In this document: piece after piece, positions 1-6,166 of the stretch | How positions within the stretch are numbered: the first letter of the stretch is position 1 | Layout of the letters: the number at the start of each line of letters is the position of its first letter | Origin: Porphyromonadaceae bacterium UBA7048 | GTDB lineage: Bacteria; Bacteroidota; Bacteroidia; Bacteroidales; Muribaculaceae | Direction: 5' to 3' | Assembly (NCBI GenBank): GCA_002493945.1 | Contig: DLAL01000077.1 | Coordinates: 1-7,827, forward strand | Length of the DNA stretch: 7,827 bases | The notes under the pieces: generated by a model | The model's input: the letters and a program-made list of their open reading frames with translations, nothing else | Databases searched by the model: none | Told to the model about the DNA's origin: nothing | Program-made: the position numbers and the translations under genes

Positions 1-5
1 CAACC

Positions 6-36
6 ATTTTCAGGAACGGACACTCTGAAAATTTTT
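6..36 (+). terminator. Candidate intrinsic terminator of an upstream off-window gene
   Basis: Bases 6-13 (ATTTTCAG) and 25-32 (CTGAAAAT) form a perfect 8-bp inverted repeat around an 11-nt loop, and the 3' arm runs into a T tract (32-36). This is the layout of a Rho-independent terminator reading left to right. The stem is AT-rich and therefore weak, and the T tract overlaps the stem by one base. It would end transcription from a gene left of the window and insulate the purH promoter that follows. Confidence 0.45.
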
Positions 37-82
37 GTAAAAAAACATTCCGCAAAGTAAGGGTGATTACGGTATTTTTTTG

Positions 83-90
83 TAATTTTG
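83..90 (+). promoter_or_regulatory. Bacteroidetes -7 promoter element upstream of purH
   Basis: TAATTTTG at 83-90 matches the Bacteroidetes primary sigma factor -7 consensus TAnnTTTG exactly, and it lies 31 nt before the purH ATG. Transcription would start around 95-97, giving a 5' UTR of about 25 nt, too short for a riboswitch. No good TTTG -33 element sits about 20 nt upstream (around 59-63), so the promoter may be weak or rely on the AT-rich surroundings. Confidence 0.6.
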
Positions 91-121
91 CAAACCAATA
101 GCTACAAGATTAACGGAACAA

Positions 122-1654
122 ATGTCGACACTCAAACCCATCCGCACCGCACTTGTATCGGTTTTCAGCAAGGACCGAATCAGACCCATAGTAGAAAAAC
201 TTCACGCCGCAGGCGTAGAACTGCTTTCGACAGGAGGCTCACGCTCGTTCATCGAAGGCCTCGGCATCCCCTGCAAGGCAGTAGAAGACCTCACAGGCTA
301 TCCCTCAATACTCGGAGGCCGTGTCAAGACACTGCATCCCAAGGTGTTCGGCGGCATCCTCGCACGCCGCGACAACGAAGGCGACCGCAACGAACTCGCT
401 CAATACGAAATACCTACGATTGACCTCGTCATCGTAGACCTCTATCCTTTCGAGGCAACCGTGGCATCGGGAGCTTCCGAACAGGAAATCATCGAAAAAA
501 TCGACATAGGCGGCATCTCGCTCATCCGCGCAGCCGCCAAGAACTTCGCCGACACTGTCATCGTGGCATCCGACGCGCAGTTCGCATATCTCGAAGGCAT
601 CCTCGACCGCAACGGCGCACAGACCACTCTCGAGGAACGCCGCTACCTGGCTCAGGAAGCATTCGCCGTATCGTCGGCATATGACTCGGCCATCTTCAAC
701 TGGTTCAGCCTCACAGGCGGCCACACCCAGGAGCACCTGCGCATGGCCATTGACGGCTCCATGAGCCTCCGCTACGGCGAGAATCCCCACCAGGCCGCTC
801 GCTACTTCGGAAAGTTCGACCAGCTCTTCGAGCAGCTCCACGGCAAGGAAATATCCTACAACAACCTTCTCGACATCGACGCAGCCTGCGCCCTCATCGA
901 CGAATTCGACACCACCACCGTGGCCGTGCTCAAGCACAACAACGCCTGCGGTCTGGCATCGCGCGGCACTGTGGCCGAAGCATGGAAGGATGCCCTCGCC
1001 GGCGACCCCGTGTCGGCTTTCGGCGGAATCATCATCTGCAACCGCCGCATCGAGGCTGACGCCGCCGAGGAAATCAGCAAGATATTCTTCGAAGTCATCA
1101 TCGCTCCCGAATACAGCGACGACGCACTGGCCATACTCTTCCAGAAGAAGAACCGCATCGTCCTGCGCCGCAAAGCAGTCGAGGTGCCTGCCATGAAGGT
1201 GCGCACCGTCGTAGGCGGCGTGCTCATGCAGCAGCCCGACGACAAGGCCGAAACGGCCGACGACCTCAAGCTCGTTGCCGGCGAACAGCTCAATGAAGCT
1301 ATCGTGGACGACATGCTCTTCGCCAACAAAATCGTGAAGCACTCCAAGAGCAACGCAATCGTGCTTGCACGCAACGGCCAGCTTCTGGCATCGGGCGTTG
1401 GGCAGACCTCGCGCGTCGACGCTCTCCGCCACGCCATCGAGAAAGCAAAGAGCTTCGGCTTCGACCTCAAAGGCTCGACAATGGCATCGGACGCCTTCTT
1501 CCCCTTCGCCGACTGCGTGGAGATAGCGCACGAGGCAGGTGTAGAATATGTCATCCAGCCCGGCGGCTCAATCCGCGACACCGACTCGGTGGAGTACTGC
1601 CGCAACAACGGCATGACAATGGTGATGACAGGTTTCCGCCATTTCCGTCACTAA
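122..1654 (+). CDS. purH: Bifunctional AICAR formyltransferase / IMP cyclohydrolase PurH
   Basis: PurH carries out the last two steps of de novo purine synthesis in the cytosol: it formylates AICAR with 10-formyl-tetrahydrofolate to give FAICAR, then closes the ring to IMP. The 510-residue protein has both domains in the normal order. The N-terminal MGS-like cyclohydrolase domain (about 1-195) contains STGGS (36-40), GGRVKTLHPKVFGG (65-78) and IDIGG (127-131). The transformylase domain (about 200-510) contains LRYGENPHQ (216-224), the catalytic KH pair at Lys271-His272, DPVSAFGGI (295-303), KHSKSNAIV (406-414) and SDAFFPF (456-462). The usual KHxNPCG motif reads KHNNACG (271-277), an Ala-for-Pro variant I recall from other Bacteroidetes. 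Length is near normal (E. coli 529). The ATG at 122 gives the expected N-terminus and follows an A-rich stretch without a Shine-Dalgarno. It is the first gene after the 83-90 promoter, 93 nt ahead of mreB. Confidence 0.98.
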   Translation: MSTLKPIRTALVSVFSKDRIRPIVEKLHAAGVELLSTGGSRSFIEGLGIPCKAVEDLTGYPSILGGRVKTLHPKVFGGILARRDNEGDRNELAQYEIPTIDLVIVDLYPFEATVASGASEQEIIEKIDIGGISLIRAAAKNFADTVIVASDAQFAYLEGILDRNGAQTTLEERRYLAQEAFAVSSAYDSAIFNWFSLTGGHTQEHLRMAIDGSMSLRYGENPHQAARYFGKFDQLFEQLHGKEISYNNLLDIDAACALIDEFDTTTVAVLKHNNACGLASRGTVAEAWKDALAGDPVSAFGGIIICNRRIEADAAEEISKIFFEVIIAPEYSDDALAILFQKKNRIVLRRKAVEVPAMKVRTVVGGVLMQQPDDKAETADDLKLVAGEQLNEAIVDDMLFANKIVKHSKSNAIVLARNGQLLASGVGQTSRVDALRHAIEKAKSFGFDLKGSTMASDAFFPFADCVEIAHEAGVEYVIQPGGSIRDTDSVEYCRNNGMTMVMTGFRHFRH

Positions 1655-1691
1655 TCAAACATTAACAAACCATACTCTCCCCCAACAATCC

Positions 1692-1731
1692 GGAGTTCCG
1701 GCGGTGGCGTCAAAAAGCCACACCGGACTCC
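1692..1731 (+). promoter_or_regulatory. Strong intergenic hairpin between purH and mreB
   Basis: GGAGT (1692-1696) pairs with ACTCC (1727-1731), CCGG (1698-1701) with CCGG (1723-1726), and GTGGC (1704-1708) with GCCAC (1717-1721). This makes a 14-bp interrupted stem with one bulged T, a small internal mismatch and an 8-nt A-rich loop (1709-1716). No T tract follows, so it is not a standard intrinsic terminator. It could act as a partial terminator or attenuator, or protect or process the 3' end of the purH message before mreB, whose ATG lies 16 nt beyond. No TAnnTTTG promoter match is visible in 1655-1747. The structure is seen; the role is inferred. Confidence 0.5.
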
Positions 1732-1747
1732 TGCTATTATAACGCCA

Positions 1748-2767
1748 ATGAGACTTTTCTCTCTTACCAAAGAAATCGCTATCGACCTTGGCACCGCCAA
1801 TACGATAATCATACATAACGACAAAATCGTTATCAACGAGCCGTCAATCGTGGCTCTGGACAACCGCACGGACAAGCTCATAGCCGTAGGCAAGGAGGCC
1901 CACCTGATGGAAGGCAAGGGCCACCCGGGCATACGCACGGTGCGCCCCCTGCGCAAAGGCGTCATCGCCGACTTCAACGCCGCCGAGCTCATGATCCGCG
2001 GCCTCGTGAAGAAGGCATCGACCAAGAACAACTGGTTCTCGCCGTCGCTCCGCATGGTGGTGGGCATCCCCTCGGGTTCGACCGAAGTGGAAGTGCGCGC
2101 CGTACGCGACTCCGCCGAGCACGCCGACGGCCGCGACGTCTACATGATTCACGAGCCTATGGCCGCCGCTCTCGGCATCGGCCTTGACGTGGAAGCGCCT
2201 CAGGGCAACATGATTGTCGACATAGGCGGCGGTACGACCGAAATCGCCGTGATATCGCTCGGCGGCATCGTCAGCAACAAGAGCATCCAGATAGCCGGCG
2301 ACGACCTGACCGACGACATCCTCAACCACATGCGCCGCGCCCACAACATCAAGGTGGGTGTCCGCACGGCCGAGCAGATCAAGATGCACGTGGGCTCGGC
2401 GCTCACCGAACTCGAGAATCCGCCCGAGGACTACGTCGTGCACGGCCCGAACCTGATGACCTCACTCCCGCTGGAAGTGCCCGTGAGCTATCAGGAAGTA
2501 TGCCACTGCATCGAGAAGACCATCAGCAAGATCGAGGCTGCCGTCCTCAGCGCCCTCGAGCAGACTCCGCCCGAGCTCTACGCCGACATCGTCAAGAACG
2601 GCATCTATCTGGCCGGCGGCGGCGCCATGCTCCGCGGTCTCGACAAGCGCCTCATCGACAAGATCGGCATCCAGTTCCACGTGGCCGAAGACCCCCTGCT
2701 CTGCGTAGCCAAGGGTACGGGCGTGGCACTCAAGAACATACACCGTTTCTCATTCCTTATCCGATAA
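1748..2767 (+). CDS. mreB: Rod shape-determining actin homologue MreB
   Basis: MreB is the bacterial actin that polymerises with ATP into antiparallel filaments under the cytoplasmic membrane and directs the elongation machinery. The 339-residue product is full length (E. coli 347) with all nucleotide-binding signatures of the actin/Hsp70 superfamily: phosphate-1 loop DLGTANT (13-19), the catalytic-type Glu in HEPMAA (Glu136), phosphate-2 loop DIGGGTTE (158-165), and the adenosine motif LAGGGAMLRGL (288-298). The conserved PSGSTEVE (108-115) is also intact. The short N-terminus MRLFSLTK with hydrophobic residues before the first strand could be the membrane-touching segment. The ATG at 1748 places the phosphate loop at the usual distance from the N-terminus. 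It heads a same-strand run with mreC, mreD, mrdA and rodA. No promoter match is visible just upstream, so readthrough from purH or an unrecognised promoter is likely. Confidence 0.98.
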   Translation: MRLFSLTKEIAIDLGTANTIIIHNDKIVINEPSIVALDNRTDKLIAVGKEAHLMEGKGHPGIRTVRPLRKGVIADFNAAELMIRGLVKKASTKNNWFSPSLRMVVGIPSGSTEVEVRAVRDSAEHADGRDVYMIHEPMAAALGIGLDVEAPQGNMIVDIGGGTTEIAVISLGGIVSNKSIQIAGDDLTDDILNHMRRAHNIKVGVRTAEQIKMHVGSALTELENPPEDYVVHGPNLMTSLPLEVPVSYQEVCHCIEKTISKIEAAVLSALEQTPPELYADIVKNGIYLAGGGAMLRGLDKRLIDKIGIQFHVAEDPLLCVAKGTGVALKNIHRFSFLIR

Positions 2768-2788
2768 AGGCCGGCCTCAGTGCGGCCT
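2768..2788 (+). promoter_or_regulatory. Short hairpin in the mreB-mreC gap
   Basis: AGGCCG (2768-2773) is complementary to CGGCCT (2783-2788) around a 9-nt loop, starting at the base right after the mreB stop codon. It includes the 8-bp palindrome GGCCGGCC (2769-2776). No T tract follows. In an otherwise tight 32-nt gap it may be an intercistronic processing or stabilising element that sets MreB above MreC; this role is inferred and a chance stem in GC-rich DNA is possible. Confidence 0.35.
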
Positions 2789-2799
2789 GACACGCGACA

Positions 2800-3669
2800 G
2801 TGAACGAGCTATTCGGATTTCTCCTGAAGCACAGCAAGTGGTTTGTCTTCACGTTTTTCGTGGTGATAAGCTGCATGCTGCTGTTTAAGGGCGACCCTTA
2901 CCGCCAGCACATCTACATAACGTCGGCGGGGCGTCTGGCGTCGACTGCCTACAAGAGCGCCAACAACGTGACGTCGTACTTCAACCTCCACGAAATCAAC
3001 GATGACCTCAACCGGCGCAATGCCGAACTGCAGGCCGAGATAGTCCGCCTGCAGGAAGCCATCGACGTCCTCAAGGAGGAGTACTGCACCGACACGCTTG
3101 TGGTGGACTCGGGCGTCAACCACTTCGACTTCATCGTGGCTCACGTCATCAACAACTCGATAGCGCGCCCGTTCAACTACATCACCATCAACAAAGGCGC
3201 GCGCGACGGCATACGTCCCGAGCTCGGCGTCATCGACCGCAACGGTGTCGTGGGCATCGTGAGCAACGTAGGCCCGACGAGCGCACGTGTGATATCGCTC
3301 CTGAATCCGCACTTCCGCCTCTCGTGCAAGATCAAGCGCAGCGACTACTTCGGCTCGCTTGTGTGGGACGGCGAGAATCCCGGCGAGGCTCTCCTTGAGG
3401 AGCTTCCCAGGCACACGGTCTTCGAAATCGGCGACACGATAGTGACCAGCGGATACTCGGCGGTCTTCCCGGCCGGTCTGCCCGTAGGCGTGGTGATGGA
3501 GAATACGACTGACCAAAGTCAGAACTTCTTCACGCTGCGCATACGCCTGATGGCTGACTTCACCACGCTCGGCAACGTCCAGGTGGTGGTCGACCACAAG
3601 GCCGACGAGCTGCGCGCCCTTCAGGCCGGCGAGGAGAACGACTCGAAGAAGAATCCGTTCGGAAACTGA
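2800..3669 (+). CDS. mreC: Rod shape-determining protein MreC
   Basis: MreC is the bitopic scaffold of the elongasome. Its periplasmic part self-associates and activates PBP2-RodA, and it couples to MreB and MreD. The 289-residue protein shows a short cytoplasmic tail, one membrane anchor at about 14-30 (WFVFTFFVVISCMLLFK), a predicted coiled coil around 65-95 rich in Leu, Glu and Arg, then the periplasmic beta-barrel domains. Family signatures are NKGARDGI (131-138), GVVGIVSNVGP (149-159), GDTIVTSGYS (211-220) and FPAGLPVG (223-230). The C-terminus ends in a charged, disordered-looking tail (277-289). The start is GTG at 2800; it gives an N-terminus of the expected length before the anchor, and no ATG lies close by in frame. 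It sits 32 nt after mreB and 52 nt before mreD. Confidence 0.96.
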   Translation: MNELFGFLLKHSKWFVFTFFVVISCMLLFKGDPYRQHIYITSAGRLASTAYKSANNVTSYFNLHEINDDLNRRNAELQAEIVRLQEAIDVLKEEYCTDTLVVDSGVNHFDFIVAHVINNSIARPFNYITINKGARDGIRPELGVIDRNGVVGIVSNVGPTSARVISLLNPHFRLSCKIKRSDYFGSLVWDGENPGEALLEELPRHTVFEIGDTIVTSGYSAVFPAGLPVGVVMENTTDQSQNFFTLRIRLMADFTTLGNVQVVVDHKADELRALQAGEENDSKKNPFGN

Positions 3670-3721
3670 CAGACAACCGGACCAACAACACACACAACCA
3701 ACAATAGCACAAAGCAGCGCA
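3670..3721 (+). other. A/C-rich, nearly T-free leader before mreD
   Basis: The 52-nt gap between mreC and mreD contains only one T (3705) and consists mostly of CAA, ACA and CAC runs. Such RNA cannot fold readily, so it probably keeps the mreD start accessible, which suits a phylum that depends little on Shine-Dalgarno pairing. No promoter match or hairpin is seen. The composition is visible; the function is inferred. Confidence 0.35.
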
Positions 3722-4240
3722 GTGACCAAGTTCTTCATCAAATACGCACTTGCATTCTTAGTGATGATACCTGCACAGGCCATCATCTTCAACCACGCCG
3801 TGCTCTTCAACGTGGCTGTGCCGCTGGTGTTCCTGAGTCTGATCATCTACCTGCCAGTCACCCTCGGCACGAATCTGTCCGTGACCATAGGATTCGTCAC
3901 CGGACTGATGCTCGACATATTCTGCGATACTCCCGGCGTGAACGCACTGTGCTGCACTGTGCTGAGTTTTGCCCGTAAGCCTATATTCCATCTCTACGTC
4001 TCCACCGACGACGATCTGGCCGGGCGCAGTCCGTCGGCCCACACTATGGGTGCGGCGGCATACATGAAGTTCATGCTCACGATGGTGCTGGCCTACTGCG
4101 CGATGGTGTTCACCATCGAGTCATTCCAGCTGTTCAGTCCCGGGCTGCTGGTGCTCCGCATCGCAGCTTCGACGGCATACACATTCGTGATGCTCTATGG
4201 CCTCGACATACTGCTGATGAGCCGGAGCGACCGTCATTGA
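3722..4240 (+). CDS. mreD: Rod shape-determining membrane protein MreD
   Basis: MreD is the small polytopic membrane partner of MreC in the elongasome. The 172-residue product is almost wholly hydrophobic, with likely membrane segments at about 4-23, 28-47, 51-68, 115-131 and 140-165, plus a possible one around 70-83. The hallmark is GLMLDIFCDTPG at 61-72, matching the conserved MreD segment with Gly, Asp and Pro. A soluble loop with acidic residues lies at 93-112, and the tail ends in basic and polar residues. The start is GTG at 3722, giving MTKFFIKYAL; it agrees with the position of the first membrane helix. The assignment rests on position between mreC and mrdA as well as on the motif, since MreD is poorly conserved in sequence. 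The gap to mrdA is 66 nt. Confidence 0.95.
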   Translation: MTKFFIKYALAFLVMIPAQAIIFNHAVLFNVAVPLVFLSLIIYLPVTLGTNLSVTIGFVTGLMLDIFCDTPGVNALCCTVLSFARKPIFHLYVSTDDDLAGRSPSAHTMGAAAYMKFMLTMVLAYCAMVFTIESFQLFSPGLLVLRIAASTAYTFVMLYGLDILLMSRSDRH

Positions 4241-4306
4241 ACAGGCGATGACGACTCTGACAGTTCCTGACTCTTTCCTTTACACCCCTCCTTACAGCAC
4301 GAAACA
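4241..4306 (+). other. Pyrimidine-rich spacer before mrdA
   Basis: The 66-nt gap is rich in C and T, especially 4271-4293, in contrast to the A/C leader ahead of mreD. It includes CACCCCTCCTT (4283-4293), which resembles the anti-Shine-Dalgarno end of 16S rRNA itself rather than its complement. An in-frame TGA at 4268-4270 bounds the possible mrdA start on the left. No promoter match is visible. Confidence 0.3.
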
Positions 4307-6166
4307 TTGAGAAAAAATTACAATCTCGAAAAACGCAAATATATCATCGGCGGCTTCGTGGTACTGATAGCCCTCATATATCTCGTGAGGTTATTCGACC
4401 TGCAGCTCGCCGATGAAAAGTACAAGCAGTCGGCCGATTCGAACGCGTTCCTGAAGAAGACCGTCTACCCGTCGCGAGGTCTCATATACGACCGCAACGG
4501 CGAACTGGTGGTGTTCAATCAGCCGGCCTACGACGTAATGCTCATTCCGCGCGACGTGCAGCCCTTCGACACGCTCGACTTCTGCGCCACGCTCAACATA
4601 ACTCCCGAAAACCTTCAGAAGCGCTTCGCCGACATGAAGGACAAGCGCCTCAATCCGGGCTACTCGTCGTACACGCCCCAGCGCCTGATAGCGCAGCTGT
4701 CGGCTCAGGACTACGGACGCCTTCAGGAGAAGCTCTACCGCTTCCCGGGATTCTTCATTCAGAAGCGCATACTCCGGCAGTACAAACACCCGACCGCGGC
4801 TAACGTGCTTGGCAACATCCGCGAGGTGTCGCGCGACGACATCGAGCGCGACGACTATTATGCGCCTGGCGACTATACCGGCGACCTTGGCATCGAGAAG
4901 AGCTACGAGCCGTATCTGCGCGGCGTCAAGGGTGTGGAGATTCTCATCCGCGACGCGCGCGGACGCATCCAGGGACGCTACGAGGACGGAGCTCGCGACA
5001 TCGAACCGATATCCGGCCGCGACCTGCGGCTGAGCCTTGACATCAAGCTGCAGCAGTACGCCGAGTCGCTGATGGTGGGCAAGCGCGGCGCCGTCGTGGC
5101 CATCGAGCCTGCCACGGGCGAGATTCTGTGCATGGTGTCGATGCCTAACTACGACCCGACTCTGCTGGTGGGCCGTCAGCGCGGACAGAACTACAAGAAA
5201 CTCGTGCAGGACGATTCGTGGCCCCTCTTCGACCGCGCGCTCATGGGCGCATATCCCCCAGGCTCGACCTTCAAGCCCACTCAGGGCCTCATCTTCCTGC
5301 AGGAAGGCATCATCGACCTGCATACGACCTATCCGTGCTCACACGGATATATCAGCGGAGGACTGCGCGTAGGCTGCCACGCCCACGGCTCGCCCCTGCC
5401 GCTGAAGCCGGCGCTGCAGACTTCGTGCAACGCATTCTTCTGCTGGGGATTCAAAGCCATGATTGACCGTCGGAGCAAGTACGGGACATCAGCGAAGGCG
5501 TTCGAGATATGGAAGAACCATCTTGTGTCGATGGGCTACGGCTACCGGCTCGGCGTGGACCTGCCGGGTGAAAGCCGAGGATTCATCCCCAACGCCAAGT
5601 TCTACGATAAGTTCTACAAGGAGGGCCGCTGGAGCGCCAACACCATCATCTCCGTAGCCATCGGACAGGGCGAAATTCTCGCCACTCCGCTTCAGATAGC
5701 CAATCTCTCGGCCACCATAGCCAACCGCGGCCACTTCATCACGCCCCACGTGGTCAAGGCCATTCAGGACACGGTGATGCCCGAGGAGATGACACGCCTG
5801 CGATATCCGTCGGTCGAATCGCACTACTACGCCGACGTGGCCGAGGGCATGCGCATGGCCGTCACCGGCGGTACGTGCCGCCGTGCCGCCATCCCCGGCA
5901 TCGAGGTATGCGGCAAGACCGGTACTGCTCAGAATCCGCACGGCAAGGACCACTCGGCATTCATGGGCTTCGCTCCCTATCAGGAACCGAAAATCGCCGT
6001 GGCCGTATATGTGGAGAACGGCGGATGGGGTGCGACATTCGGCGTACCCATCGGCAGCCTCGTCATGGAGAAATATCTCACCGGCACGATAGCTCCCGAA
6101 CGCAAATACATGGAAGAACAAATGCTCAACACCTCGATATACTATGCCCCTGCCAAGAAGAAATGA
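4307..6166 (+). CDS. mrdA: Elongation-specific peptidoglycan transpeptidase PBP2 (class B PBP)
   Basis: PBP2 crosslinks stem peptides in the periplasm during side-wall growth and works as a pair with the glycosyltransferase RodA. The 619-residue protein (E. coli 633) has a cytoplasmic tail, one anchor at about 13-32, the N-terminal pedestal with RGLIYDRNG (57-65), and a transpeptidase domain (about 255-595). The active-site motifs are all present: SxxK as STFK with nucleophile Ser320 and Lys323, SxN as SCN (373-375), and KTGT (537-540). Cys344, Cys357, His358, His360 and Cys374 cluster between SxxK and SxN and could bind a metal. The start is TTG at 4307: an in-frame stop lies at 4268, no ATG or GTG lies between, and the next in-frame GTG (codon 18) would cut into the anchor. 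The N-terminus from TTG (MRKNYNLEKRKY) looks like other Bacteroidetes PBP2 proteins. Its 3' end overlaps rodA by 23 nt. Confidence 0.97.
   Translation: MRKNYNLEKRKYIIGGFVVLIALIYLVRLFDLQLADEKYKQSADSNAFLKKTVYPSRGLIYDRNGELVVFNQPAYDVMLIPRDVQPFDTLDFCATLNITPENLQKRFADMKDKRLNPGYSSYTPQRLIAQLSAQDYGRLQEKLYRFPGFFIQKRILRQYKHPTAANVLGNIREVSRDDIERDDYYAPGDYTGDLGIEKSYEPYLRGVKGVEILIRDARGRIQGRYEDGARDIEPISGRDLRLSLDIKLQQYAESLMVGKRGAVVAIEPATGEILCMVSMPNYDPTLLVGRQRGQNYKKLVQDDSWPLFDRALMGAYPPGSTFKPTQGLIFLQEGIIDLHTTYPCSHGYISGGLRVGCHAHGSPLPLKPALQTSCNAFFCWGFKAMIDRRSKYGTSAKAFEIWKNHLVSMGYGYRLGVDLPGESRGFIPNAKFYDKFYKEGRWSANTIISVAIGQGEILATPLQIANLSATIANRGHFITPHVVKAIQDTVMPEEMTRLRYPSVESHYYADVAEGMRMAVTGGTCRRAAIPGIEVCGKTGTAQNPHGKDHSAFMGFAPYQEPKIAVAVYVENGGWGATFGVPIGSLVMEKYLTGTIAPERKYMEEQMLNTSIYYAPAKKK

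Noticed and set aside
73..82. TATTTTTTTG as a second purH promoter
   Set aside because: Two extra Ts break the TAnnTTTG spacing, while the exact match at 83-90 lies right beside it.
91..121. Riboswitch or purine-responsive leader ahead of purH
   Set aside because: The predicted 5' UTR is about 25 nt, too short for a known riboswitch, and no hairpin or conserved core is visible.
932..952. PurH KHNNACG instead of KHxNPCG as a sign of a broken enzyme
   Set aside because: The catalytic Lys-His pair is present and the Ala variant is one I recall from other Bacteroidetes PurH proteins, so it looks like a lineage difference.
305..1531. 408-codon open frame antisense to purH
   Set aside because: It is the mirror of strong codon bias in purH. 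Its translation is rich in Val, Ala, Glu and His without recognisable motifs, and the sense strand encodes an intact enzyme.
1734..1741. TATTAT-like sequence before mreB as a promoter -10 box
   Set aside because: Bacteroidetes primary promoters use TAnnTTTG, which this does not match, and no paired -33 element is seen at the right distance; the hairpin occupies that space.
2809..3846. 345-codon antisense open frame across mreC and mreD
   Set aside because: It spans two genuine genes and the gap between them, shows no family motif, and has the composition of a shadow frame.
4391..5323. 310-codon antisense open frame over mrdA
   Set aside because: Same shadow pattern: no motif, no ribosome-binding context, and it lies wholly within PBP2.
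6163..6166. ATGA stop-start overlap at the mrdA end as the rodA start
   Set aside because: The ATG at 6163 is not in the rodA frame; the in-frame ATG is at 6144.
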